Positions 12,256-22,137 of a stretch of DNA of 64,000 nucleotides are shown here, piece by piece (the stretch's first letter is position 1; each line of letters starts with the position of its first letter). This DNA is from Macrostomum hystrix (lineage: Eukaryota; Platyhelminthes; Macrostomidae), in the NCBI GenBank assembly GCA_950097015.1, contig CATNEN010000001.1, positions 26,627,001-26,691,000 of the forward strand, written 5' to 3'. The notes beneath the pieces were generated by a model, which was not told the DNA's origin, ran no database searches, and was given only the letters and a program-made list of their open reading frames with translations. Position numbers and translations under genes: made by a program.

Positions 12256-15200
12256 TCAGGGTGGTCCGTCGGTCGATTCCGCCGCGCGATCTTCCTCGCC
12301 ATAGGCTGGGAAGAAATCAGCTCGGCCGGTATCCCGGAGGAAGTGGGCGAGCTGTGGGATGCTCTCGGGCGAGCAGGCTTCGGCGAGAGTCGGTGCCGGC
12401 CCGAGATGTTTTAGCCTGGCCCGGGTGAAGGCCGGGCAGTGGCAGATGAAATGCTCTGCATTTTCGCGTCCGGAGCAGCAGAAGGGACACGTTTCCTCAG
12501 GCACGTGGCCTTGAAGGTAGCGGTGTCTGGTGAAGCAGCCATGTCCCGAAAGAGCCATAGTGACTGCTCTTTGGTCTCTGCAGTTAAGCCTGAGTAAGGC
12601 CTTACGCAGGTTACTAGAGGGGGTTGGCACCGCAGCCCTGGACTGGCGACAGTTCAGGGTGCTGGACCACCTCCTCCGGTGCTGGGTCTCCATCCAGCAG
12701 TTGATGCTGGAGTTGACAACTGAGATGGGGATCGGGGACTCCGGGCCCGGGCCCATCAGGGAGCTGGCTGCTCCAGCCTTAGCAAGCTGGTCCGCCATCT
12801 CATTCCCTGTGAACCCGGCATGCCCAGGGATCCATAGCAGCTCCACCTTGTTAGACTGCGCCAACCCGTTTAACTGGGTGTTGCAGTCCAAGGTGGTTCT
12901 GGAGCGAGAGGTGCAGCGGCTGAGGGCCTTGAGGGCTGCTTGACTGTCGGAGTGAAAAAAGATCCTCCGACCAGCCAGCTGCCTCTGGCGCAGCTCAGCC
13001 GCACAGAAGCTGATGGCGAGCACTTCGTTTTGGAAAACGCTAGAGCTCTTGCCACAGTATTGGGAGTGGGTCCAGAGGACCTCACCACCCGAGGCGACGC
13101 ACACTCCGAATCCCGATTTACCGTTCATCAGAGAGCCGTCAGTGTAACAGTGGACTGCCGGGTCATCCCAGCAGTCCTTTACCTCATTACGAGGGGAGAT
13201 GCTGACTTTGTACCTGTGGCTCCGGAGTAAAGTGGCCGGGGCCCCGTCCGAAAGGATGGTGAGCCCTCCGCACTCGCCCAGAGTTTTCAGGCAGAGGTCA
13301 GAGTGAGGCAGAAGGGAGCGCTTCGAGAAGGCTCGCGAATTCTGGAAGGAGACACCCGCATCAAGAAGACGACGGGTGGACTTTGCTGCTTCCCCCTTGA
13401 CGAAAATGTCAATGGGTGTAGCGTTGAGGAAAGCATTCATGCCTTCGAAGGGAGTGGAGGGTGGGGCGCCCAGCGTCATACGACAGGCTCTGCCCTGCAC
13501 CCTATAAAGCGCCTCCAGGTTTTTCTGGATGCCCATGGCGCTGGCCCAGATGAGGCCAGCGTAAGCGACGGACGGTCTAATGATCGCCGTGTAAATCCAC
13601 CAAAGGTTCTTGGGGGTTAGCCCCCAGGTGGTGCCCACGGCACGCCTGACTTGCGCCAGTATGGCCAGGGCCCTCTTGGCCTTTGTGGTGATGTGTGGGG
13701 TCCAGTTAAGCCTATGGTCTAGCACGAGACCAAGGCACCGGACCTGCTTTTCCATGGCAATATTCTTGCCATAGAGAGTCAGAGGCTTAATGGTCCAGAG
13801 CAGTTTGCTGGTAAACATAACCGCAACGGTCTTGGACTCAGAGAGTCGGAGCCCGCATTGGTCCGCCCAGCGCACCGCCCTGTTGATAAAGCCCTGGATG
13901 AGGTCTCTGGTGGTTTCCGCCGAGGGGCCCGCGCAGATGGCGGTCACATCGTCGGCATATCCCACCTTCAGGACTGGGTCTGGACGAGTGCTTTTCAGCA
14001 GCTCATCCATGACGAGATTCCACAGCAGTGGGGTGAGGACGCCGCCTTGGGGCCCTCCTTTTAGGACAGGTGCCGAGAGCAGCCTTCCTTCGAGGTGGGC
14101 CACCACGTGGCGATGCCGGATCATGTACATGACCCAGCGAACGAGGTGGGGGTGAGTGGCCCTGGAGACCAGGGCCTCCTCAAAAGCTTCGAAAACAACG
14201 TTATCGAAGGCCCCCTCAATGTCTAGGAAGACAGCCAGGGCAAAACCGCTGCCCAGCACTGCCTTCTCGAGAGTCTCCACGATGCAGTGGAGGGCGCTCT
14301 CCGTGGACCGGCCCGCCCGAAAGGCGTGCTGGTTTGGGGAGAGCGGGGCCCGCCCTAGCTCTACAGTAAGAAGGCGCCAAAGCACCAGTCTTTCCATGAG
14401 CTTGAGGCAGGTGGAAGTCAAACTTATCGGGCGATAGGACTTGACCGAGCGATAGTCGCCTTTGGCGGGCTTCGGGATGAAGACGACCCGGGCTTCGTGC
14501 CACAGCGCTGGTACATAGCCCAGCACGATGCAGGCCCGTAGAAGTCTGCAGAGGAGATGGAGGAAGCGGCCATTTTTGACCGCTTCATGCAAAAAGGCCG
14601 GATAAATACCATCTGGCCCAGGTGCTTTGAAAGGGTTGAATGACTTTGCCGCGCGAACGATGCGGTCATTCGTGACGAGTGACTGAGCCAGGCCCTGACC
14701 TCCACGTGAGTGGTCGTCTGGGCCAAAGTGCGCCGGTACACTCGGGAAGAAATGCCCTAGCATAAGCTCGAGCGTTTCCTCCGGGCGCTCCGTGATCGAG
14801 CCGTCTGGCTTTTTGATCGATGAGAGCTTGGAGAAGCGGTCGTTGGTGAGCGCCTTTACCACGCGGGCCGTGGGCCGCGAGCCCTCAAGCCCTTCGCAGT
14901 ATTGCCGCCACTTGTCCGCTTTTGCCCTTCTGACCCGGCCCTTAAACTCATGGATGGCGCGAGTATAGGCCTCTTTGTCATCAGGGTCGTGCGAGATTTT
15001 CAGCCTCCTCTGGAGAGCCTTTGCTCGGCGTCTCAGGACTCCGAGCTCGGGGTTCCACCAGGGGGCCGATTTTTTGCCTTTGTAGGCTTTGAGCGGGCAA
15101 GCCATTTCGTAGGCCTCTGTGATGGCGCCGCCCAGCAGGGCAGCCACTCCATCTAGGTCCTGCGTGGTTGCCATGGCCATGGAGGGGTCGGAATCCCGAA

Positions 15201-15960
15201 GGCCCTCATGCAGCTTTTGGCTGAACACGGGCCAGTCGGTGTTTCTGACATTACGCCTCCAGATAGGCTTTTGCTTCTTATCGGGGGTACCGATGTTGAA
15301 GCGAATGAAGCGGTGGTCAGAGAGCGAGCTTTCGGTCTCCCACACCTCCCACCCCAGCACCCTTGGGAGGATGCCGGGTGAGGCCAGGGTGACGTCAAGC
15401 ACCTCAGCCCACCGCCCATTGTCGAACGTGGGCGTGTTGCCCACATTGCAGAAGTTAAGAGGCGTGCCGCTAACGAAGGCCAGGAGCTCTTCGCCGCGGT
15501 CATTGATTTTTGAGCTACCCCAGTGGGTGTGATGCGAGTTTGCATCTCCCGCGAGGAGCAGCTCAAAATTTCGTGCCCTGGCGAAATCACAGAGGGCGAC
15601 GAGGGTATCGCTGACCACGGGGGCATCGCCTGCCAGGTAGGCGGATGCCACGAGGGTCAACTTGTTGGGCACAATGTGTGCAGATTGGATGACGCAGATG
15701 TCCCCGTTAGAGAGATCGGGTCTCATCCACGCATTTAAGGCTTTTGCAGCATAGATCAGTGATCTAGGGCGGACAGAGTCTGCCATGCAGAAGCAGTCAT
15801 AGCCAGCAGGAATGTTACTTGGCTTGTTTTTTGATAACCAGGGCTCCTGCACAAGTACAAGGCCCGGCATCGTGCGCTCTGTCGTGCGCATCAAATTGAC
15901 TGATGCTGCCACGCAGTGCTGGGTGTTAGCTTGCAGACATGATATTCCGGGGATCATCAT
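12256..15960 (-). CDS. retrotransposon ORF2: endonuclease, reverse transcriptase, RNase H
   Basis: 1234 residues and uninterrupted. The N-terminal AP-like endonuclease has QEPW (~38-41), GDANSHHTHWG (~138-148) and SDH (~214-216) motifs. The reverse transcriptase has KAPGPDG (~445), FLDIEGAFDNV (Asp ~580) and YADD (~668-671). RNase H has YTDGS (~939), an Asn-Glu pair (~979), HSDSQ (~1003) and a final Asp (~1057). A C-x2-C...H-x4-C-type knuckle (CPFC ... HFICHC) lies near the C-terminus. All catalytic acids expected for the three enzymes are present. The protein would nick its DNA target and reverse-transcribe the element RNA in place. The start at 15960 is the first Met, 12 bases after the ORF1 stop, which suggests reinitiation or coupled translation. 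Confidence 0.93.
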   Translation of the reverse strand: MMIPGISCLQANTQHCVAASVNLMRTTERTMPGLVLVQEPWLSKNKPSNIPAGYDCFCMADSVRPRSLIYAAKALNAWMRPDLSNGDICVIQSAHIVPNKLTLVASAYLAGDAPVVSDTLVALCDFARARNFELLLAGDANSHHTHWGSSKINDRGEELLAFVSGTPLNFCNVGNTPTFDNGRWAEVLDVTLASPGILPRVLGWEVWETESSLSDHRFIRFNIGTPDKKQKPIWRRNVRNTDWPVFSQKLHEGLRDSDPSMAMATTQDLDGVAALLGGAITEAYEMACPLKAYKGKKSAPWWNPELGVLRRRAKALQRRLKISHDPDDKEAYTRAIHEFKGRVRRAKADKWRQYCEGLEGSRPTARVVKALTNDRFSKLSSIKKPDGSITERPEETLELMLGHFFPSVPAHFGPDDHSRGGQGLAQSLVTNDRIVRAAKSFNPFKAPGPDGIYPAFLHEAVKNGRFLHLLCRLLRACIVLGYVPALWHEARVVFIPKPAKGDYRSVKSYRPISLTSTCLKLMERLVLWRLLTVELGRAPLSPNQHAFRAGRSTESALHCIVETLEKAVLGSGFALAVFLDIEGAFDNVVFEAFEEALVSRATHPHLVRWVMYMIRHRHVVAHLEGRLLSAPVLKGGPQGGVLTPLLWNLVMDELLKSTRPDPVLKVGYADDVTAICAGPSAETTRDLIQGFINRAVRWADQCGLRLSESKTVAVMFTSKLLWTIKPLTLYGKNIAMEKQVRCLGLVLDHRLNWTPHITTKAKRALAILAQVRRAVGTTWGLTPKNLWWIYTAIIRPSVAYAGLIWASAMGIQKNLEALYRVQGRACRMTLGAPPSTPFEGMNAFLNATPIDIFVKGEAAKSTRRLLDAGVSFQNSRAFSKRSLLPHSDLCLKTLGECGGLTILSDGAPATLLRSHRYKVSISPRNEVKDCWDDPAVHCYTDGSLMNGKSGFGVCVASGGEVLWTHSQYCGKSSSVFQNEVLAISFCAAELRQRQLAGRRIFFHSDSQAALKALSRCTSRSRTTLDCNTQLNGLAQSNKVELLWIPGHAGFTGNEMADQLAKAGAASSLMGPGPESPIPISVVNSSINCWMETQHRRRWSSTLNCRQSRAAVPTPSSNLRKALLRLNCRDQRAVTMALSGHGCFTRHRYLQGHVPEETCPFCCSGRENAEHFICHCPAFTRARLKHLGPAPTLAEACSPESIPQLAHFLRDTGRADFFPAYGEEDRAAESTDGPP

Positions 15961-15972
15961 GCAGGCAGAGGT

Positions 15973-17520
15973 CTACTTGGAGGGGGACTCAGCCAGAAGG
16001 CGGTCCTCCTCCTCCGGGTCGATGTCGGTAGCCATGGGCTCCTCCGTGCCCCGGGCCCGAGCCAGAGGCGGGAACTCGACGGGGTCAGCCGCCCAGTCCC
16101 CACCCCCGGCCCCGAGCCCAGGCCCAGAGTCACCCTCAACCGGTGCCGACACCGCACCCTGGGCCGTGGGAGGGGCGCTCGAAGGGCCCTGCTCGATGGA
16201 GCTGGGCACCTTAGAGGCCTCCCCCGTAGCCCTTGGTTGCGGCGCCTGCCCCGGTGGGCAACCGCGCATCTCAGCGCGCAGCTGGGCCATCCTGGCGGTT
16301 CGCACCACCTCGGAGGCCCGCTGGAGAAGGCCCCGGCGCTTTGTGATGCGCGCGGGGCGACGCTCAGAGCTGCCAGCGATGGCACGCTCTGGCCTTTTTT
16401 GGCGAGACGACTGGGCCCTGCCCCCAGTCCCAACCTCGGGGTCCGAGGACCCTTCAGTGGCCGGTACGGTGGTGGGCCCGGTCTGACCTCGAGTTTTATC
16501 TGCCTCGAAGGCGAAGATTTTGGTCTTCCACAGACCAATGCAGATGTTGGCGCCATCTGGGTAACGGCGTGTCCATTGCTCGGACAGGCCCAGAATGGCG
16601 GTGAACCCGGTGCCATCGGGGCGCAGGATCGTGCGGTGCACGATCAGGCCCGCTGTCGGCAGCTCCCGGTTCATCGCGATGAGGCCCATGCGGAGGTCCT
16701 CAGCGCTGGTGACGACACTTTTCGCCGGGACGAAAATGCGGTGTCGCTTGGTCTTTGGTGGCTCGTTCTCCCGGAGGAAGTCGAGGCCAGCCGCCCAGCT
16801 CTGCGTGGGCAGCAACTCAAGGAGCCGCCGCCCTGATTCCGCGTCGCCGGGCCAGACGACGAAGCACGATTCCCTGGTAGCGCTTGCGCCGACCGCCAGG
16901 GGCTCGCCCTTCAGTTGGAGTTGCCACAGCATAGCATCTATGTTGCGGCAAATGTTGCTGAGCTGTTCGCTGCTCAGCCTTTTTCCGTCTCTGCCGGTGA
17001 TGACAACGGCAGGTTGCCTACGTGCGATGGCGGCGTAGGTGGCATGTGGTCCCGGGCCCTGTCCGGTGGCGACCCCACCCTCGGGATCAGCGTCGGCGGT
17101 GGGCACAGGGCCCTCTGCCTCCGCTTCTCCTTCAGGCCGAGCCGCCGTCCGGATGGGCGCCGGGACCTCCTTGGCCCGCGACCCTGGCCTCGGGGCGTCG
17201 TGGGCTCCGCCCCGTGCAGGAGCCTGGGCAGGAGGCGCAAGGCCCCCCGCCCCAGCCCCCGCCCTAGGCAGAGCCCCTTCGGCCCCTCTGGTCTGGGCCC
17301 GGTCCTCGGTCGATGGAGCCGGCTTGCCGTGGGCCATTAAGCGCCTACGACGCTTTGCCGCTCCAGAGGTTGAGGAGCGCTTAGCGCCCCGGTCATCGCG
17401 CGAGTTGGGCAGCGCGGCATTTGTGGCGGTCGCGGGGCCAGCTAGCCCGGGCGCCGCAGCGTGTATGGCCTCGGGCACCATGGTGTCCTCGGCCGGAGCA
17501 GTTGGTAGGCTGGAAGCCAT
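15973..17520 (-). CDS. retrotransposon ORF1 (gag-like RNA-binding protein)
   Basis: 515 residues from the Met at 17520; the frame is open to 17592, but the upstream Met lies in leader-like sequence. The N-terminal third is Ala/Pro/Gly/Arg-rich with a basic cluster (KRRRR). The central part is globular (ITGRDGKRLSSEQL ... FVVWPGDAE ... RHRIFVPA) and resembles the conserved domain seen in ORF1 proteins of several invertebrate LINEs. The C-terminus is low-complexity and acidic. I do not see CCHC knuckles. Position upstream of ORF2 in the same element assigns it as ORF1; the domain identity is tentative. Confidence 0.8.
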   Translation of the reverse strand: MASSLPTAPAEDTMVPEAIHAAAPGLAGPATATNAALPNSRDDRGAKRSSTSGAAKRRRRLMAHGKPAPSTEDRAQTRGAEGALPRAGAGAGGLAPPAQAPARGGAHDAPRPGSRAKEVPAPIRTAARPEGEAEAEGPVPTADADPEGGVATGQGPGPHATYAAIARRQPAVVITGRDGKRLSSEQLSNICRNIDAMLWQLQLKGEPLAVGASATRESCFVVWPGDAESGRRLLELLPTQSWAAGLDFLRENEPPKTKRHRIFVPAKSVVTSAEDLRMGLIAMNRELPTAGLIVHRTILRPDGTGFTAILGLSEQWTRRYPDGANICIGLWKTKIFAFEADKTRGQTGPTTVPATEGSSDPEVGTGGRAQSSRQKRPERAIAGSSERRPARITKRRGLLQRASEVVRTARMAQLRAEMRGCPPGQAPQPRATGEASKVPSSIEQGPSSAPPTAQGAVSAPVEGDSGPGLGAGGGDWAADPVEFPPLARARGTEEPMATDIDPEEEDRLLAESPSK

Positions 17521-17753
17521 TTGAAAGCTGCAATGAGGAGAGGGGCTTCCTGTAGACACAGGCAGGAATAACCCGCTCAGCCGCGATCCCAAAGCTGAGC
17601 GGGGGCAGCCAAAAAAGACAAGTTACAACCCGGGGTGGGATGCCAGGACCACCGGGAGGAACCGTAGGAGGCCAGACTACTCCCTGGTCAAGCGTCCATC
17701 AGCACGGTCAACACTGGGACATTAGAGGGCGCTATTTGGCCAGCGCCGAGGCC

Positions 17754-18238
17754 TGCGGACTGGCCGCATACCCTGTTAAGGTCAAAGGGTGACACCTTTC
17801 CCTCAGAGCCGAAGCCAGAGGTACCTGATCACGCACAGGTGCACGAACGCTGCGGACTGGCCGCATACCCTGTTAAGGTCAAAGGGTGACACCTTTCCCT
17901 CAGAGCCGTAGCCAGAGGTACCTGATCACGCACAGGTGCACGAACGCTGCGGACTGGCCGCATACCCTGTTAAGGTCAAAGGGTGACACCTTTCCCTCAG
18001 AGCCGTAGCCAGAGGTACCTGATCACGCACAGGTGCACGAACGCTGCGGACTGGCCGCATACCCTGTTAAGGTCAAAGGGTGACACCTTTCCCTCAGAGC
18101 CGTAGCCAGAGGTACCTGATCACGCACAGGTGCACGAACGCTGCGGACTGGCCGCATACCCTGTTAAGGTCAAAGGGTGACACCTTTCCCTCCAACCGGG
18201 GCTAGAGGTACCCAGTTAGGCCGGAGGCCCTGGATGGG
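17754..18238 (-). repeat. five 97-bp monomers in the retrotransposon 5' leader
   Basis: TGCGGACTGGCCGCATACCC recurs at 17754, 17851, 17948, 18045 and 18142, exactly 97 bp apart, with almost no divergence between the middle copies. Tandem monomers at the 5' end of a LINE often act as promoter units (mouse L1 is the known case). That role here is inferred. Confidence 0.9.
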
Positions 18239-18481
18239 TCGTCCAGCGCTGTTGCCCATTCTGTCCGGCTGCCCTAGGGTCAGCCTTGAACACTCGCGGG
18301 ACGTGTACCCATGGGTCAGCTGACGGGACAACGTGGAGAGGATTCCTTCACCCGGAGGCACAGGTCTCCTTCCTGCCAAACCTGCTCAAAAAACTACTGC
18401 AGGTGTGAGGCATCGCAGACCTTAGCCCGTAGGCCTGGTCTGACTCATACCACACAGGCATTGTGTCCCGCCGGTGCGAGC

Positions 18482-18860
18482 GTGTGTAGCCTGAGGTATG
18501 GGGTGTGTGTAGCCTGAGGTTTGGGATGTGTTTAGCCTGAGGTTTGGGATGTGTGTTTAGCCTGAGGTTTGGGTTGTTTGTAGCCTGAGGTATGGGGTGT
18601 GTGTAGCCTGAGGATCAGGATGTATGTAGCCTGAGGATCCGGATGTGTGTAGCCTGAGGATCAGGATGTATGTAGCCTGAGGATCAGGATGTATGTAGCC
18701 TGAGGATCAGGATGTATGTAGCCTGAGGATCAGGATGTATGTAGCCTGAGGATCAGGATGTGTGAAGCCTGAGGATCAGGATGTATGTAGCCTGAGGATC
18801 AGGATGTATGTAGCCTGAGGATCAGGATGTATGTAGCCTGAGGATCAGGATATGTGCGTA
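18482..18860 (+). repeat. 23-bp minisatellite, right arm
   Basis: About 16 units. The first five or so match the left arm (GGTATGGGG and GGTTTGGGA variants). The rest are a distinct subfamily with GGATCAGGATGTAT in place of GGTATGGGGTGTGT. Confidence 0.95.
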
Positions 18861-19084
18861 CTGTCCACTGGCTAGCATAACTGAAAGAATGAGAAAGCTA
18901 CAAATGAAGATGAAAGCAATTTTTGGCCGGACCAGTTTGATCAGTTAAAATGCTAAAACAACAAAAATTATCGGAACTAAAATATTTTACACCCGACGAC
19001 TACTTAAAGTAGTAGTGGATTTGGAGTTCCCAGGCTAAACTCTACTGCTGTAGCGAATCGGCAGTCTGCATTACATGCGGATAG

Positions 19085-19092
19085 CATAAAAG
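19085..19092 (+). promoter_or_regulatory. TATA-like box of the WSC gene
   Basis: CATAAAAG lies about 50 bp upstream of the ATG at 19142. That would place transcription start near 19115 and leave a short leader. Weak on its own, but well placed. Confidence 0.35.
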
Positions 19093-19141
19093 CAGGAATG
19101 TTAATTGCTAAGCACCAGTAGATCCTAGGCCAGGTTTTACA

Positions 19142-20234
19142 ATGAAACTGGCGCTATTCATTATCTGTGCCTTCTTGCTGGGCTGCGACAATGTCCTCGG
19201 ATTCCTCTACGTTGGCTGCTTTGTTGATGAAGGAGCAAGGGATCTGAGCGGGCCGGCAACATCCAGCAGCGGCATGACCCCTGAGCAGTGCAGCCGCATC
19301 TGCTCGCCCGGTCGGTTCCCGTACTTCGGCCTGCAGGCAGGTTCTTATTGCTTCTGTGGAAGCTCCTACGGATCGTACGGAGCAGCCAGCGAGCACGAAT
19401 GCGGCAACCCGTGCTCGGGAAATTCAGTCCACCGCTGCGGCGGAGGCTGGCGAAACTCTGTGTTTGCTCAGGCCTTCGACAGTGAGTTAGCTGACATTTA
19501 CTGACACCCACGTAATGCGAAAGCTTTAAAGCATTAGTTTCGGATACGAAATCTAAATCCGTTGAGTCAGATTAGAGTAGGAGGTGAGTCGCGGAGCGGT
19601 CTACGCACTTGCCTGGCGAACCAAGGTTTCTGAGCTACTTTTTCCTTTCCGATCGGGCCATTGCACCGCTCTTCAGGTAAGACCCGACCGCGGTGGTCTC
19701 CGAGGTTCTTGAGCTCGATTCCACGGAGAGGCTGCATTAATTTCGTACGCAGCTGCAGAGAGAATGCTTGGAAGCTTGTCGTGCAATTTACACCTGAGGA
19801 TCTACCTCCAAGGCGCACATGCCTGACAATGAAAACTTCAGGGCATATGTACACTCCCTTTGTGTGTGCTTGAGTGCGATGTGTTCAGGAGTCTACGGAA
19901 TGGGCATTCGGAACGTACCTCATTGTGTCCATGTACTTTAGTATTCCTTGAGAGACGAGAGACCGTGGCTGACACCTGTAATTTTATTACGGCATTTATT
20001 ACAGGCGCCGAGTTCGCTTTGAAAGACAGACTCAGTGTGGAGAGGACACCAGCTCGGCAGTCAGGCATTCGAACAGTGGCTACCAGATCCGATATAGAGT
20101 GCCTGGTCCAGTGCAACTCTGTGCCCGGCTGCAAGGCGGCGGTGTACTCTGAGCCGCACCTGCTGTGCCACCTGCTGAAGGCTGCCAACCCGCCAGCCAG
20201 CTTAGCTGGACAGCTCTTCATTATGAGTGCCTAA
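19142..20234 (+). CDS. small secreted WSC plus PAN/apple-like protein (2 exons)
   Basis: Exons 19142-19481 and 20005-20234 join in phase 1 (GAC A|GC...) to 570 nt, 189 residues. A signal peptide (MKLALFIICAFLLGC, ending near residue 20) is followed by a WSC domain: YVGCF, a spaced Cys pattern, YFGLQAGSYCFCG and CGNPCSGN. WSC domains bind carbohydrate. The second exon holds a PAN/apple-like module (RSDIECLVQCNSVPGCKAAV ... LLCHLL), a fold for protein or glycan contacts. Donor is GTGAGT, acceptor TTTATTACAG. Likely a secreted adhesion, mucus or recognition protein; the exact role is unknown. Confidence 0.85.
19580..19865 (+). mobile_element. tRNA-derived SINE, family 1 (divergent, in WSC intron)
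   Basis: The plus-strand copy lies wholly within the 523-bp intron 19482-20004. Its head has GCGGAGCGGTCTACGC and GAGCTCGATTCC, separated by an ~85-bp insertion (about 19630-19710). It then has the CTTGTCGTGCAATTTAC core and the CTGACAATGAAAACTTCAGG tail motif. It is more diverged than the copies at 39.4 and 30.1 kb. Confidence 0.75.
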
Positions 20235-21099
20235 TAGCTGGAAACTGAAATCCTGTGATTGCTGATAAAAACTCCGCAACTCTGTTTGAAGGCCTGTCGT
20301 GATCAATCAGGCAACCGTTTTACCACACTGAAAATCTGATATCATTCTCAGCATCCCAGATGTAAAAAATACAATGATTAATATTTGCATCGTAAGCGAA
20401 ATTCGCAAAAGAGCATGTTGTCAGGCAAGAATAGTTTTTTTCTGTGAATTACCTTTGTTTTAATTTACCCCGGTAGCAACAGAACTTGAAACGCATTAAA
20501 AGCATTTCGATGCACAAGCATGTGCATTTCTGGCAGATCTGTATTTACGAGTATCTGCCAGAAAGTAGAAAGCGTTTTCATAGAGCTCATTGTTTTCTCC
20601 GTAATGGATCAGCTATTACTATTTATCATTTAACTGCACACTGAGTGAACTGGCCGGATATTAAAACGGACATAGCTCGTATTCTCCTTCTGCAATTTTA
20701 AATGTCACTAATCCAAGGACAATTTTCTGAGCAATAAATGAATGTACGATAAAAAACTTGTGAATTGATAGCAGTTTGAACGAGTGTAGAAATCCAGTGC
20801 GATAAGCTGCTTGTCTACTGTGAATTTTAAAAATAAATTGAAACACTTTTTAAGCTGTTCCGGCCCTTCGAAGCAGGAAATCAGTACGACGAACTCACAT
20901 GAGTTTTTTGTCATTGTCATGTTAATGGGCCAAGCAAAACTTTCTAAAGCATTGAATAAATGAAAAGGCAGCGATGTAACTAATGCAGTATGAAGTTGGA
21001 CTTTTCCGTTATAAATTGAAGACAGTTGTTAAAAGGTTTGAAATAAATATGCCACGCCAAGCGAGTACAGGAAAGATCGGAATCTCGGTGGAACGCAGC
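20235..21099. other. intergenic AT-rich DNA between WSC and EF-hand genes
   Basis: No gene seen. ATTAAA at 20495-20500 is a possible polyadenylation signal for the WSC gene. The genes converge here, so this stretch probably contains both 3' UTRs. Confidence 0.4.
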
Positions 21100-22137
21100 T
21101 CACTGGGTGTGCCGGATCCACTGCAGGAACTCGTTGTAGTCCAGCTCGCAGTCTCCGTCTTTGTCATTCTGCTGCAGGAAGCTCTGAAGTGCCTCAGCGT
21201 TGTAGCCATGCTCTCCTCCGTGCATCTCGCGCAGCACAGCGTCAAGCTCGTCCCGGCTGATCTTGCCGGAGCCGTTGGTGTCGAAAGACTCGAAGACGCC
21301 ACGCCAGACCATCACTCTGAGGGCAGTCAGGGTTGGCTTCTAGCCACCGTCAGGCAACAGAGAGTCAAAAATGCAAGATATTTTCCCATCGGCTCATAAA
21401 TACACTTACTGCCTCTCCTCCTTAGGAAACAGGCCCAGTGAGCTCTGGTACTCAGCCCGGCTGATTTTACCATCGCGATTGCGATCAAACGATTCGATGT
21501 AGCTCTGAAATTCAATGCGGAGGTTCGCCACTCATTGCAACGAGTATGATAATAATATTATGTGCCTTATGTGATGCTTTAACTGGAATATATATAAGAT
21601 GCCGTTATGCAGGGGTCGGCAAACTCCGGCTCGCGGGCCAGATGCGGCCCTCAAAGCTCCCAAATCCGACCCGTTGCCCCTTCCGACACCTACAGTATCC
21701 AGTCTCATCTCTCCTGTCGCTCATCTCTCCCGTATCTTATTTCTCCCGTGTCTCATCTCTCCCGTGTCTCATCTCTCCCTGTCTCGTCTCTCCCGGTTCT
21801 CTGTCTTAAATCTCCCGTGTCTCATCTATCCCCTATCCCACATTTCTATAGTCAATGCGGCCCGCTGTCGTCTTTTAGGTTCTCTCTTTGGCCCGCTAGC
21901 TAACAAGTTTTGCCGACCCCTGCTTTAATGTCTAAACCAATCGCAATTTACCCCCGCACCATCTTCAAAGCGGTTTACATACATCATATGGGCAAATGAT
22001 GCTGTTCTCACCGCTAGAGCGCTCTCATCCACCTTCTTGTCGAGGAAGACTCGCTTCAACTCGCTCAGGGTGATCTCTCCAGATCCGTCCAGGTCGCAGT
22101 CGTCGAAAAACTTCAACAACTCTTCATCGGAGGCCAT
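21100..22137 (-). CDS. calmodulin-like four-EF-hand protein A (3 exons)
   Basis: Exons 22137-22012, 21504-21410 and 21316-21100 (126, 95 and 217 nt) give 145 residues plus stop. Four EF-hand loops are visible: DDCDLDGSGEIT, DRNRDGKIS, DTNGSGKIS and DKDGDCELD. The first three keep the acidic residues at positions 1, 3, 5 and 12; the fourth has Cys-Glu in place of Gly-x and may bind calcium less tightly. Length is close to calmodulin (148), but the sequence is clearly divergent, so it is a calmodulin/troponin-C-like calcium sensor of unknown target. The Met at 22137 is chosen because upstream sequence is non-coding in character and lies just after a TATA box. Confidence 0.88.
21610..21922 (+). 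mobile_element. hAT-type MITE with internal 16-bp repeats (in intron 1 of EF-hand A)
   Basis: It begins CAGGGGTCGGCAAAC and ends GTTTTGCCGACCCCTG, near-perfect ~15-bp terminal inverted repeats. The adjacent GCGGGCCAGATGCGGCCC is also typical of hAT/Charlie ends. Flanking octamers CCGTTATG and CTTTAATG agree at 5 of 8 positions, as a decayed 8-bp hAT target duplication would. The centre is an array of TCTCATCTCTCCCGTG units (~16 bp). There is no transposase, so it is non-autonomous. Confidence 0.85.

Larger units (their letters stand above)
12142..18481 (-). mobile_element. full-length non-LTR retrotransposon (two ORFs, R1/LOA/I-like)
   Basis: A complete element on the minus strand: a leader of ~240 bp, five 97-bp monomers, ORF1, ORF2 and a short 3' UTR ending in an AAGTC-repeat tail next to the flanking array. 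ORF2 carries AP endonuclease, reverse transcriptase, RNase H and a terminal zinc knuckle. That order is known from the R1, LOA and I groups. Both frames are open, with 12 bases between them, so the copy looks recent. The flanks on both sides read GTGTGTAGCCTGA, meaning it sits inside a 23-bp minisatellite and any target-site duplication is masked by the array. Clade placement is inferred from domain order. Confidence 0.92.

Noticed and set aside
12171-17524. Plus-strand frames across the retrotransposon
   Set aside because: Antisense shadows of GC-rich ORF1 and ORF2.
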